Position numbers and translations under genes: made by a program. From Streptomyces marianii (GTDB lineage: Bacteria; Actinomycetota; Actinomycetes; Streptomycetales; Streptomycetaceae), in NCBI RefSeq assembly GCF_005795905.1, contig NZ_VAWE01000001.1, positions 7,505,501 through 7,569,500 on the forward strand: a DNA stretch of 64,000 nt. Direction: 5' to 3'. The notes beneath the pieces are model-generated. The model ran no database searches, was not told the origin of the DNA, and worked only from the letters and a program-made list of their open reading frames with translations. Shown here in pieces: positions 1 to 9,887 of the stretch; position 1 is the first letter of the stretch, and each line of letters starts with the position of its first letter.

Positions 1-1649
1 TTGGCCAGCTGATGCGCTGACTCCTTCGCCGAGCGATCCGAGCAGCGCACGACGACCGGCCGGAGCGCCCCGACCGGGTGACGCCCATCCGCTACCGGCC
101 AGTCGTGGACAGGCAGACCGAGCAGGGGGAGAGGCAGGGCGACCTGCAAGACGGCGGGCCGGCCGGGCTCGTCCAGACGACGGAACGCCTCGGTCAGCGA
201 GCCGCTGAGCCGTTGCGGCAGTTCGTCCAGTGCGGTGCCACCGAAGTCCTCCGCCAGCGGCTCCAGTCCGCCGGAGCCGTGCACCAAGCAGATCCGCCAG
301 TCGTAGCGGTCGGGCTCCCAGCCACGCGGAACCAGTTCCAGCAGGACGGATACGCCGCTTGCCGAGGATCCGGACGCCGAGGCGCGGAGCGCCGTGAACG
401 AGGTGACGGCACGGGAGTGCAGGCGGCTCTCCCTCTCGTCTGCGAGGGCGCGTCGCACATGGCGCGGAACGGCGGCTGCGGCAGCGGTCGCCTCAACCCA
501 GCGCCATATCCCGCGTTCGGTACCCGAGAGGGCCGGATAGGGACGCTCCGCGGTTGCGGCAAGCACGGCGTACCGCAATATGGCCTCCAGCTCGGCGGTG
601 CCGCTGCGCAGGTCGTACAGCAAGCCCATGCCCTCTCGCCAACTGCGCGGAGCGAGCGGCACCATGGGGCTGTGCCCGCGGTGGACCAGAGCGATCAGCC
701 CCTCCAGCGCGCGGGTGCTCGTCGGAGGCGGAAGTTCGGCGAGGAGACCGAGCAGTTCGGTGCGCTGGCCAGGTGTGAGGGCGCGGCCGGCGGTGGCGCG
801 TATGACGCTCTGGGCCTCGGTCCAGGTGCCGGACAGACTGCGGACGTCGTGCTGGCGGTCAGCGTGGTGACGGTCGTGAGCGTGGATGACTCGTTGATAC
901 AGGTCGTCCGTCTCGGTTTGGACCTGTGCGGCCGGCATCGGAATCCGGCGCAACTGTACGAGTGATACGGCCAGGCCGCCGTCGAGACCCCTGCGACGTC
1001 CCTTGACGACTCCGAGGACCTCACCGCGGGTCAGGTCGACCACGGGGCCGCCGGAGACTCCTTCCGGCATCTCATCCTCGTTGCCGAGTCTCAGGATGCC
1101 GTCCTGGCCCAGTCCCCCGCGGATGGTGCACCTGCCGTAGAAATCCTGGATCTCTCCCTCCACCTCGGTGCAGCCGAAATAGGCGACCTCTTTGCCGCTG
1201 ACGGCCTTCGCGGACCGTTCGCTGACCCATACACAGGGATGTTCGACCGGTTCGAGCAGGCGAATCAGAGCGAGGTCGGGCGCGGGCCATATGCCTGTTC
1301 CGGCACGTGACAAGGGTTCTGCCCATTCGACGACTCCGGCCACGGTGCCACCGCTGAAGCTCACCGCGACCTCGCGCGCGCCCTGCCCCACAGCAGTCGC
1401 CTCCTGCCGAGTCTCGCTGTTCAGCACCACATGCGCACAGGTCAGCACCCAGTTCGGGGCGATGAAGAAGCCACTGCCCCAAGGTCGAGGTGCCGCATCG
1501 CCATCAGTGCTGTCCTCAAGGATTCCTCCCATGGCGTACCCGGGGGCCGGAGCATGAATGCGCACCGTGGCGGCGGCCGCTAGGTGCACAAGGGGCTCCA
1601 ACAGGTCGAACCCGTCGTCGTACGCGCCCCCCTCGGCCACGGTGGTCAC
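1..1649 (-). CDS. Trypsin-like serine protease with VMAP-C-like C-terminus (partial, runs off left edge)
   Basis: The frame is open from a GTG at 1649 to base 1, so at least 549 residues are present and the C-terminus is missing. The first ~230 residues are a chymotrypsin-fold protease: His about 73 in LTCAHVV, Asp about 125 in PDLALIRL, and Ser about 199 in EGVSGGPVVD. A helical middle region follows. The last ~170 visible residues resemble VMAP-C (vWA-MoxR associated protein, C-terminal domain), with the late signature GALRPVVVRCSDRS. No signal peptide is evident, so it probably acts in the cytoplasm. The start overlaps the stop of the trypco1 gene as GTGA, implying translational coupling. 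Trypsin, trypco and VMAP modules co-occur in NTP-dependent biological-conflict systems, in which a vWA protein and a MoxR ATPase are partners; those genes could lie beyond base 1. ATA, TTG and other A/T-ending codons are commoner here than in neighbours. The protease call is firm; the VMAP-C call and the system-level role are inferred. Confidence 0.82.
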   Translation of the reverse strand, partial: MTTVAEGGAYDDGFDLLEPLVHLAAAATVRIHAPAPGYAMGGILEDSTDGDAAPRPWGSGFFIAPNWVLTCAHVVLNSETRQEATAVGQGAREVAVSFSGGTVAGVVEWAEPLSRAGTGIWPAPDLALIRLLEPVEHPCVWVSERSAKAVSGKEVAYFGCTEVEGEIQDFYGRCTIRGGLGQDGILRLGNEDEMPEGVSGGPVVDLTRGEVLGVVKGRRRGLDGGLAVSLVQLRRIPMPAAQVQTETDDLYQRVIHAHDRHHADRQHDVRSLSGTWTEAQSVIRATAGRALTPGQRTELLGLLAELPPPTSTRALEGLIALVHRGHSPMVPLAPRSWREGMGLLYDLRSGTAELEAILRYAVLAATAERPYPALSGTERGIWRWVEATAAAAAVPRHVRRALADERESRLHSRAVTSFTALRASASGSSASGVSVLLELVPRGWEPDRYDWRICLVHGSGGLEPLAEDFGGTALDELPQRLSGSLTEAFRRLDEPGRPAVLQVALPLPLLGLPVHDWPVADGRHPVGALRPVVVRCSDRSAKESAHQLA

Positions 1650-2059
1650 CGAACATCCCCTCTGGGAGCAGGTGCCGGAGTTGGCGAGCCCGGGGCCGCG
1701 GGCGCCGTGCCGAGATCCGCCGGAGGACCGTCGTGTTGCCAGGTGAGCGTGACCGTCACCGCGCTCTTCGCCTCACCGTCGGCGAGGAGTCCGACGACCT
1801 TTCCGGATTTGACAGCGAACTCGATACCGAAGGCGATACTGACCTCGTCCGGCCGGACCGCTCTGACGCCGTCCGCGAGTGAACTGGCAACCCCCGTAAC
1901 CAGTTCCCGAAGGCTCTCGAGCCGCGCCGCGGCCTGTCCTGAGAGGCCACTGTCCGCGTACCCCCCGGGCGTGGAGGCGTCCAGTTGCTCCGCCCCATGG
2001 ACCCGGGCCCACACCGGAGTGCCGTCCGGCAGTTCCACGCGCATCACATCGTCCGCCAT
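1646..2059 (-). CDS. Trypsin-co-occurring domain 1 (trypco1, CU044_2847-type) protein
   Basis: This 137-residue protein begins MADDVMRVELPDGTPVW and has the compact beta-rich pattern of the trypco1/CU044_2847 family, including RPDEVSIAFGIEFAVKSGKV and a TVTLTW strand. A low-complexity Pro/Ala tail follows. Trypco domains are named for being encoded next to trypsin-like proteases of conflict systems, and that is the arrangement here: its TGA stop overlaps the GTG start of the downstream protease gene. A run of G lies about 8 nt upstream of the ATG. Its likely job is as a partner or substrate-recognition or regulatory unit for the protease, but its biochemical role is not established. It has no membrane segment or signal peptide. 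Confidence 0.85.
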   Translation of the reverse strand: MADDVMRVELPDGTPVWARVHGAEQLDASTPGGYADSGLSGQAAARLESLRELVTGVASSLADGVRAVRPDEVSIAFGIEFAVKSGKVVGLLADGEAKSAVTVTLTWQHDGPPADLGTAPAAPGSPTPAPAPRGDVR

Positions 2060-2102
2060 GTCATCCCCCCCGTCGTCCGGCGACCTGGTGACTGATCAGG
2101 CT

Positions 2103-2114
2103 AACGTCGACGTT
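2103..2114. promoter_or_regulatory. 12-bp perfect palindrome upstream of the trypco1-protease operon
   Basis: AACGTCGACGTT is perfectly self-complementary and lies about 45 bp upstream of the trypco1 start codon, where an operator would be expected. No regulator gene is adjacent. This is only a candidate site. Confidence 0.3.
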
Positions 2115-2261
2115 GTGCCCTGGGGAGGGCTCGCGCATTCTTGTGATCGTCGGGCGCTTGACTCTCAATGCCGTGTCGACATCCGCGGTTCCGGTCCCCC
2201 CCCGGACCTTTGCTTGGCCGGCGCTGCGGTGCCACCGGGCCTTACGTTGGCGGTGACTCGG

Positions 2262-2267
2262 TAGAAT
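2262..2267 (+). promoter_or_regulatory. Possible -10 box (TAGAAT) upstream of metG
   Basis: TAGAAT is a good match to the housekeeping -10 consensus and faces metG, but no convincing -35 lies 16-18 bp upstream. If used, it would place the inverted-repeat element at 2290-2453 in the metG leader. Confidence 0.3.
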
Positions 2268-2289
2268 TGGGGTTGTCTTGACGGAGTTC

Positions 2290-2453
2290 AAGGGCTGTCC
2301 CGTCATCACCGGTGGATCGGCGCGCGGCGTCAGACGCGGTGCATCGCAAGGCGGAGGGTCGTCCTCATACTCGGCGTATTCGGGCGATCCGGCAACGCAG
2401 CGAGGTGCCACAGCCGTCGTCGTGCGCCCGCTGGGGATTACGGGACAGCCCTT
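2290..2453. mobile_element. MITE-like 164-bp element with 14-bp perfect terminal inverted repeats
   Basis: AAGGGCTGTCCCGT at 2290-2303 is the exact reverse complement of ACGGGACAGCCCTT at 2440-2453. The interior of about 136 bp has no convincing gene. GGGCTGTCCCGT-type ends resemble termini of streptomycete IS5-type insertion sequences, from memory, so this may be a non-autonomous derivative or a deletion remnant. I see no clear target-site duplication. The 2060-2556 gap otherwise holds only candidate promoter sites. The element sits directly upstream of metG and may be transcribed as part of its leader. Confidence 0.5.
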
Positions 2454-2556
2454 CGCGGACACGAACACCAAGAAATCGCATTGGCTGCAACTTCCCGACA
2501 TTGGCCCGCCGGGGCACTGCCACCGGCGCCGTACGTACGAAATGGAGCATCCGAGG

Positions 2557-4311
<1,755 letters not shown>

Positions 4312-4312
4312 C

Positions 4313-4342
4313 CGTATCGTTCGCACCCGTATCGTTCGCACC
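4313..4342. repeat. Two tandem copies of a 15-bp unit after metG
   Basis: CGTATCGTTCGCACC occurs twice in direct succession at 4313-4327 and 4328-4342, immediately after the metG stop codon. Read leftward it gives the duplicated GANDT in the tail of the MerR remnant. Confidence 0.8.
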
Positions 4343-4373
4343 CGTACCGTCCGCGCTCTCATCGGACGGTACG
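4343..4373. terminator. metG hairpin terminator
   Basis: CGTACCGTCCG (4343-4353) pairs perfectly with CGGACGGTACG (4363-4373) around a 9-nt loop. It lies about 30 bp after metG and lacks a U-tract, as is usual in this GC-rich background. It lies inside the 3' end of the leftward MerR remnant frame. Confidence 0.7.
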
Positions 4374-4684
4374 AGGGCGAGACGGGTGGCCAGGTCCGCG
4401 GCCGGTACGTTCATCAACCGGATGTACGCCGGGCAGCGCGGGACGAGGCCGCCACGACCTCGCCCCAGCGCGGCCTGAATCCTGTCCCGACCGAGACCGA
4501 TCTCACGGTAGACGACGACGCGGCGCAGGCGCTCCAGATCACCGGCAGTGTGGAGCCGGTATCCGGCAGCCGTGCGCAGCGACGGTCGCGCCAGACCGGT
4601 CTCATCCCAGTGGTGCAGCGCGCGGACTGTCACGCCTACGAGTGCCGAGGCCTGACCGACGGTCAGGCCGTCGACGTCAGTGCA

Positions 4685-5032
4685 TCAGGCATGTCCCTCA
4701 CTATCGCCGCCGCGAACGCCGCCCGGCGGGGTGATCCCGACGGCTTCGAGGTTCCGCGCCTCCTGGCTGACCGGATGTAGGCGCGGTTCTTGCCGGCCAG
4801 CAGCTCCGCGATGGACCAGATCCTCGATGGACGCATCGAGCCCGTACTCCTGGCTCAGCCGCTCCAGGGTCTCGCGGGTGCCGATCCCGATGAAGCGGGT
4901 GTGGTGCTCCCATGTGAAGTCCGTGACGCCGTACCCGGCGAGGACGCGTCGGCCCGCTTCGTAGTAGTTCGGTTCGCTGTCCACCAGCGTTCCGTCAAGA
5001 TCGAAAATGACCGCAGCACGCGCAGTGCTCAT
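4685..5032 (-). pseudogene. HAD-family phosphatase (beta-phosphoglucomutase-like) remnant
   Basis: The ATG at 5032 opens a normal HAD start: AAVIFDLDGTLVDSEPNYY, followed by the cap-domain helix region ending ASIEDLVHR. Near 4815 the conserved continuation AELLAGKNRAYI appears one frame over, so an indel has broken the frame. After that the HAD core (motifs II to IV) is absent and the sequence runs straight into the MerR remnant. About 70 of an expected 210-230 residues remain. The nucleophile and acid/base Asp (DLDGT) are intact, but the fold is not. A deletion joining two neighbouring leftward genes is the simplest explanation. Confidence 0.65.
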
Positions 5033-5067
5033 GCCCCCAGGATGCCGACCGGCCGTCCGGGCCGAGG

Positions 5068-5550
5068 TCAGCGCACGGTGCGGGTGCGCCGGCCGACCGA
5101 CTCGACCAACGGCAGCATCCGGTGCGGCACACGTTCCCGCAGCGCCATCTCCGTCCGTGTGCGGACGACGCCCGGCAGATTGATCAGGCGCTGGATCACG
5201 TCCTCCAGATGGCCGTTGTCCCGGGCGACCACCCTGGTCAGCAGGTCTCCGCCGCCCGTGATGGAGAACGCCTCGACGATCTCCGGCACCTCGGCCAGCG
5301 CTTCGCCCACGTCGTCCAGATGCCCTTGGGTGACCTCGATGTGGACGAACGCCAGCACCGGATGACCGAGCGCGGCGGGGGACAGCACCGGACCCGTGCC
5401 CGTGATCACACCAGTGCGTTCCAGCCGGTCGATCCTTGCCTGGAGGGTTCCGCGCGCGATGCCGAGGACGCGCGCGTACTCCCGCACGCTGGTGCGCGGC
5501 TGCTCGATCATCAGACGCAGGATGCGGGTGTCGAGTTCGTCCACCGCCAT
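5068..5550 (-). CDS. Lrp/AsnC-family transcriptional regulator
   Basis: The 160-residue protein has an N-terminal winged helix-turn-helix (LDTRILRLMIEQPRTSVREY, then GIARGTLQARIDRLERTGVI). Residues about 70-145 form a RAM/AsnC ligand-binding domain with the usual ITGGGDLLTRVVARDN core. Members bind DNA as octamers or dimers and sense amino acids. The gene stands alone, 79 bp downstream of the iron permease gene on the same strand and just upstream of the HAD/MerR remnants, so its former target may have been lost. The ligand cannot be told from sequence. Confidence 0.93.
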   Translation of the reverse strand: MAVDELDTRILRLMIEQPRTSVREYARVLGIARGTLQARIDRLERTGVITGTGPVLSPAALGHPVLAFVHIEVTQGHLDDVGEALAEVPEIVEAFSITGGGDLLTRVVARDNGHLEDVIQRLINLPGVVRTRTEMALRERVPHRMLPLVESVGRRTRTVR

Positions 5551-5628
5551 GGCCGTCGGCCTCCCTGCAGCCCGTCGTTCCCCGCCGTGACTGTACCAAT
5601 GGCCCAGTCATATGCGCTCCTGCCCCCG

Positions 5629-5997
5629 TCAGGTCTCCTCCTCCATCCGGATGGCGGCCTTGAGGTCCTCGTGCGCCTTGCCGGGTTCGCCCTCCTGGGA
5701 TTCGAGCAGCGCGGCGGCGATGGCGTCCAGCTTCCGCTGGAGCGCACGCTCGCTGCGCAGCTCCGAGTTCTTCAGCAGCGCCAGAAGCATCAGGGTGACA
5801 GCCGTCATGCACTCCCCGGCGAAGATCTTCCACTTCAGGGAGACGTCCGCGAAGTGCACCGCGACCACCCCGGCGACCACCAGCAGACAGAGCCCGAAGA
5901 AGGCCGGTGAGCTGGTGAAGTTCGAGGCCTTCTCCGCGAGTAGGTCGAACTTTCCGGGCCTGGGCCCGCCTCGGTCGGCGGGATGCCGTGTCGTCAT
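5629..5997 (-). CDS. Low-affinity iron permease family protein
   Basis: The 122-residue protein starts MTTRHPADRGGPRPGK. FDLLAEKASNFTSSPAFFG leads into a first membrane helix (LCLLVVAGVVAVHFADV), and a second helix covers CMTAVTLMLLALLKNSE. A charged C-terminal helix with LQRKLDAIAAALLES follows. This matches the small two-helix Iron_permease family (PF04120). Transport of ferrous iron is assumed from the family name; many bacterial members are uncharacterised. The ATG forms an ATGA overlap with the end of a possible tiny upstream frame. Confidence 0.85.
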   Translation of the reverse strand: MTTRHPADRGGPRPGKFDLLAEKASNFTSSPAFFGLCLLVVAGVVAVHFADVSLKWKIFAGECMTAVTLMLLALLKNSELRSERALQRKLDAIAAALLESQEGEPGKAHEDLKAAIRMEEET

Positions 5998-6122
5998 CGC
6001 TCGCTGCCCCCTTCCGGGCCGCCGAGCACATCGGCCGCGCCCCTCGGATCCGCCACCAGCTCTTCGTATACCTCGGCCCGGGCGCCCGCACGCGGTACGG
6101 CCGAGGGGCGGATCGTCGCCAC
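5994..6122 (-). CDS. Possible small ORF coupled to the iron permease
   Basis: A 42-codon frame from a GTG at 6122 ends in a TGA that overlaps the ATG of the permease gene. Its last 30 residues (AEVYEELVADPRGAADVLGG and on) look protein-like. There is no clear ribosome-binding site, and the N-terminal limit is uncertain because the frame stays open to about 6650. I do not recognise it. Confidence 0.3.
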   Translation of the reverse strand: MATIRPSAVPRAGARAEVYEELVADPRGAADVLGGPEGGSER

Positions 6123-6723
6123 CGGGCCACGGACGTCCGGAGCGGTTCCGCCGTGCTCGGCGGGATCCGGCTGCGGCCGCAGTGAGCCGCGCCGCACGGA
6201 GGTCCGGAAGGACGAATTCGAGCGGCGCCGTCCCCGCGGCATGCCTGACGAGGCCCCGGTGCAACGCGGCGAGGGACGGAGCCGGGGCGGGCGGACCGCG
6301 ACTTCGCCGAACCGCTCCAGGAGCCGAGGGCCGTCCGGACCGGGTGCGGATCTTGTGCGCTCTCCGCTGACGCCGGCGTTCCGGTCCCGTCTCCCGAGGC
6401 CCGTCACGTTTCCGCGCGGCACCTGTGTGAGGCCGCCGCGGCTCAGGGGCAGGGGCGTCGGCGGAGAGGGCGTGGCAGGGACACGAGGCGACGCGGTGCG
6501 CCGGAGCCTCGCCGCCGGCGGGCCCGGCGGCGGCCCGTGCGCCCCTGACTGGTCCGATGGCTCGCCCACTCGGGTGCTTCGTCGTCTGAGACCCGGCCAA
6601 TGGCCCATAGGTTCAAGCCCGCCTTGAGCCAGTGGGGCAGGGGATGTTCTCATATACCTGTCGATGGCGCTGCGGACTCCGCGGCGCCTTTTTCATGCCG
6701 GTACGTCGAAAGGGCGGGAAGAA
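6123..6723. other. Intergenic stretch, no gene seen
   Basis: These 600 bp separate the leftward permease from the rightward FUSC gene. Open frames on both strands have arginine- and proline-rich translations typical of non-coding GC-rich DNA. No hairpin or promoter stands out. Confidence 0.5.
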
Positions 6724-8241
6724 GTGCTGAAGAGGGTGTTCGTGGCTCCGGACCCGGGGCTGCTGCGGCTGCGCAGCGCCACGCGGGCCGTCCTCGGCAT
6801 CGCGGTGGCCGTGGCCGTGTGCGCACTGACGGGCCACACGCTCACCGCGGTCATCACCGGAGGGCTCGCCGCGCTCCTGGCTCTCTTCACGGTCACCGAC
6901 CCGCGGGTCCGGGACCAGGCCGTCACCACCGCCCTGCTGCCCGTCGTGGGTCTTCCGGTGCTCGCCCTCGCGGCCGGTCTGCACGCCACTCCCGGCGCCC
7001 GCGACGTCGCCTTCGTGGCCGTGGCCGGTGCCGCGGTCTACGCACGGCGCTGGGGCTCGCGCGGGCACGCCCTCGGGGTCTTCGCGTTCATGACCTTCTT
7101 CGTGACGCAGTTCCTGCGCACGGTGCCGGCGCAGATCCCCGAGCTGTACTCCTCCGTGGTCCTCGCCGTCCTCGCCGCCTCCGCCGTCCGTTTCGGCGCC
7201 TGGTGCTTCGAGCGGCGGGTGTCGCCGCCCGCGGCCCGCGCGCTTCCGGCCGGAACGGGGCTCGGCCGGACGACCACCCGGCAGGCCGTCCAGGTGACCG
7301 TGGCCGGGGCGTTCGCCCTCGCCGCCGGACAGCTGCTCTCCGACGAGCGCTGGTACTGGGCCGTCGGCGCCGCCTGGTGGATCTTCGTCAACACCAGCGC
7401 GCGCGGCGAGACGTTCGTCAGGGGCTTCCGCAGGGTCCTCGGCACCGTCCTCGGCATCGCCGCCGGTCTGGTCGTCGCCATGCCCGTCCAGGGCGCGCTG
7501 CTGCCGACGGCCGTCCTGAGCCTGGCGTGCGTCTTCGGGATCTTCTACAGCGCCCCGGTCTCGTACAGCTGGATGATGTTCGCGGTGACCGTGCTCGTCT
7601 CGCTGCTGTACGGACTGCTCGGGGCCCTGGGGCCCGCCCTGCTCGCGCTGCGTCTCGCCGAGACGGCGGTCGGCGCCCTGGGCGCGGCGCTCGCGGTGGC
7701 GTTCGTGCTGCCCGTCACGACCCACTCGGCGACCAACGCCTGGATCCGGCTGACCGTGCGGTGTGTGCACGAGTGCACCACCGTCGCGATGCGCAGGCTC
7801 GCGGGGGACGCGACCGCCGACCCGGCGCCGCACGCCGCCGAGCTGGAGCAGCTCCTGGCGCGGGCGCGGATGTCCCTGGCGCCCCTGGTCCATCCCTTCA
7901 GCCCGCTGCGCGCCCGTAAGGCCCGGGCCCGGCAGGTCCTCGCCCTGCTGGACGACTGCGCCCGAGAGGTGCGCGGGCTGGCCGCCGTCGCGGCGGACCC
8001 GTACGCCTCTCACGACGCCCGGCTCGCCGCAGCCTGCTGGCGGGTCGAGGCCGCGGTGCACGCACTGGAGTCCGACGCCGAGCCCGGCCTCGGCCCCGCC
8101 CCCGCCCTCGCCGGCGCCGCCCCGCACCACCACCCGGGCGTCGAGGCCGCACTCACACATCTGCAGGGCTTGGAGCGCGCCCTCGCCGGACTCGCGACAC
8201 CCCTGCGCACGTCCCCGCGAGCGCCGCTCGTCACCGTCTGA
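6724..8241 (+). CDS. FUSC-family inner-membrane transporter (aromatic-acid-exporter-like)
   Basis: About 505 residues. Two clusters of hydrophobic helices lie at roughly 20-170 and 215-350, separated by a short basic loop, and a soluble helical C-terminal part runs from about 360 to 505. The motif RWYWAVGAAWWIFVNTSARG and the following FRRVLGTVLGIAAGL are typical of FUSC/YccS/AaeB-type proteins, which export aromatic carboxylates or other small acids. The GTG at 6724 (MLKRVFVAPDPGLLRLRSA) is preferred because GGGAAG lies just upstream; an in-frame ATG at 6664 would add 20 residues without a ribosome-binding site. It appears monocistronic, and its substrate is unknown. Confidence 0.88.
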   Translation: MLKRVFVAPDPGLLRLRSATRAVLGIAVAVAVCALTGHTLTAVITGGLAALLALFTVTDPRVRDQAVTTALLPVVGLPVLALAAGLHATPGARDVAFVAVAGAAVYARRWGSRGHALGVFAFMTFFVTQFLRTVPAQIPELYSSVVLAVLAASAVRFGAWCFERRVSPPAARALPAGTGLGRTTTRQAVQVTVAGAFALAAGQLLSDERWYWAVGAAWWIFVNTSARGETFVRGFRRVLGTVLGIAAGLVVAMPVQGALLPTAVLSLACVFGIFYSAPVSYSWMMFAVTVLVSLLYGLLGALGPALLALRLAETAVGALGAALAVAFVLPVTTHSATNAWIRLTVRCVHECTTVAMRRLAGDATADPAPHAAELEQLLARARMSLAPLVHPFSPLRARKARARQVLALLDDCAREVRGLAAVAADPYASHDARLAAACWRVEAAVHALESDAEPGLGPAPALAGAAPHHHPGVEAALTHLQGLERALAGLATPLRTSPRAPLVTV

Positions 8242-8576
8242 ACCACGCGCGACCCACCGACGTGACTTCGCGCTCCGGGCGTTCCCGTGACCCGCTGGGC
8301 GCCCGCTCGGCGCACCGGTCCACGGCAGTGAGGCGGCCGGTCCGGCGGAAACCGGCCGATGGCGGTTCGCCGCGCCGCCCAGGGCGGCCGGCCCGGTGGG
8401 CAGCTGCCGGCGCCTACCGGCGTGCGCCTGGACGCACGCGCGTCAGCGGGGATCCCGTGCGCCGGGCGGCGGCTCCCAACCGGGCACGTGCATCTGGCAT
8501 TTACAGGGTGGATCAGGCCAGGTTCGGGGTAGATCGGGCGGCATCCACTCAGCCTTCACACACCGGGGTGCGCACC
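8242..8576. other. Upstream region of the NO synthase gene
   Basis: This 335-bp gap separates the FUSC and NOS genes, which are on the same strand. No gene or strong hairpin is seen. A rightward promoter for the NOS gene should lie here, but I cannot place one with confidence. Confidence 0.4.
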
Positions 8577-9887
8577 ATGCGGAAGTTCCTTCGTAGAGCC
8601 GCCGTCCGCAAGTCCCGCCCGTCGGATCCCCAGCCGGCCGGAGCGCAGCTCGTCCGGGCGGAGCCCGTTCCTCCGCCGGGGCAGTGCCCGGTCGGCCACT
8701 CCAGGCCCGCCGGAACGGCCCCGGTGCGGCCGGCACCGGCCGCCGACATCGCACAACTGCGCAAGGAGGCCGAGGAGTTCCTGCGGCTCTACCACCGGGA
8801 GGAGCGCGGGGCGGGCGACCCGGCAGCCCGGATCGCCGCCGTGCGCGCCGAGATTGATGCTACCGGTACGTACCGTCACACCGCAGACGAACTCGCTCAC
8901 GGGGCACGCATGGCCTGGCGCAACAGCAACCGCTGCATCGGCCGCCTCTACTGGCGCTCCCTGCGCGTCCGTGACCGCCGCGACGTGCGCGACGCCGACA
9001 CCATCGCCGCCGAGGCCGTCGCCCATCTGCGCGAGGCGACGAACGGTGGCCGGATCCGGCCGGTCATCACGGTCTTCGCGCCCGACGCCCCCGGCTGCCC
9101 CGGCCCTCGCATCTGGAACGAGCAGCTGGTGCGGTACGCGGGCTACACCGACGGCGCCGGCCGGGTCACCGGCGATCCGCGCAACGCCGGGCTCACCGCG
9201 TACGTGACGGGCCTGGGGTGGCCGGGCGGTCCCGGTACGCAGTTCGACGTACTGCCGCTGGTGGTCCAGGGCAGCGACGACAAGCCCCGCTGGTTCGGAC
9301 TGCCGGACGACGCCGTGCACGAAGTCCCCTTGCACCACCCGGAGGACGACCGGTTCGCCTCGCTCGGGTTGCGCTGGCACGCGGTACCCGCCATCTCCAA
9401 CATGTGCCTGGAGATCGGCGGCATCTGCTACCCGGCCGCCCCGTTCAACGGCTGGTACATGGGCACGGAGATCGGCGCCCGCAATCTCGCCGACACCGAC
9501 CGCTACGACCTGCTGCCGGTCGTGGCCGCGCGGCTGGGCCTCGACACCTCCACCGACCGCACCCTCTGGAAGGACCGCGCGCTGGTCGAAATCAACCGTG
9601 CCGTGCTGCACTCGTTCGACCGCGCCGGTGCGACCATCACCGACCACCACACGGAGTCGCGCCGATTCCTCGCCCACCTGGAGCAGGAAGCCGGCCGGGG
9701 ACGCCGGGTGGGGGCCGACTGGTCCTGGATCGTGCCGCCGATATCCGGCTCCGCGACCGGCGTCTTCCACCGCACGTACGACACGGTGCAGGCGCACCCC
9801 CTGTTCGTCCACCATCCGGATGCGCTCGCCCGGGCCCGGGGCGAGGAGCCGGCACCGGAGCCCGCACATGAGCCCGGCCTGGTCTAG
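8577..9887 (+). CDS. nos: Nitric oxide synthase oxygenase
   Basis: The 436-residue protein is a stand-alone bacterial NOS oxygenase that oxidises L-arginine to citrulline and NO using electrons from a separate reductase. The axial haem ligand is Cys about 120 in WRNSNRCIGR. The substrate pocket shows NGWYMGTEIGAR with Glu about 298. The pterin-side and C-terminal segments (WSWIVPPISGSATGVFHR) are conserved. An N-terminal extension of about 55 residues, rich in Pro and Arg and carrying CPVGH, precedes the catalytic domain. The ATG at 8577 is the first methionine giving a normal length. No NOS reductase, nitrating P450 or thaxtomin-type peptide synthetase is adjacent, so the NO is more likely for signalling or stress. 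The window's ferredoxin reductase is 8 kb away and only a speculative partner. Confidence 0.96.
   Translation: MRKFLRRAAVRKSRPSDPQPAGAQLVRAEPVPPPGQCPVGHSRPAGTAPVRPAPAADIAQLRKEAEEFLRLYHREERGAGDPAARIAAVRAEIDATGTYRHTADELAHGARMAWRNSNRCIGRLYWRSLRVRDRRDVRDADTIAAEAVAHLREATNGGRIRPVITVFAPDAPGCPGPRIWNEQLVRYAGYTDGAGRVTGDPRNAGLTAYVTGLGWPGGPGTQFDVLPLVVQGSDDKPRWFGLPDDAVHEVPLHHPEDDRFASLGLRWHAVPAISNMCLEIGGICYPAAPFNGWYMGTEIGARNLADTDRYDLLPVVAARLGLDTSTDRTLWKDRALVEINRAVLHSFDRAGATITDHHTESRRFLAHLEQEAGRGRRVGADWSWIVPPISGSATGVFHRTYDTVQAHPLFVHHPDALARARGEEPAPEPAHEPGLV

Noticed and set aside
2278..2556. An N-terminal extension of MetG of about 93 residues, in frame back to 2278.
   Set aside because: The extension crosses the inverted-repeat element, is unlike any MetG N-terminus, and the ATG at 2557 matches the family start with GGAG upstream.
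6613..8160. A leftward frame of about 500 codons opposite the FUSC gene.
   Set aside because: The translation is Gly/Arg/Glu-rich with no domains, while the rightward frame gives a well-formed membrane protein.
8577..9887. The NO synthase gene as part of a thaxtomin-like phytotoxin cluster.
   Set aside because: No peptide synthetase, nitrating P450 or MbtH-like gene is adjacent; flanking genes are a FUSC transporter and a CbiX-like protein.
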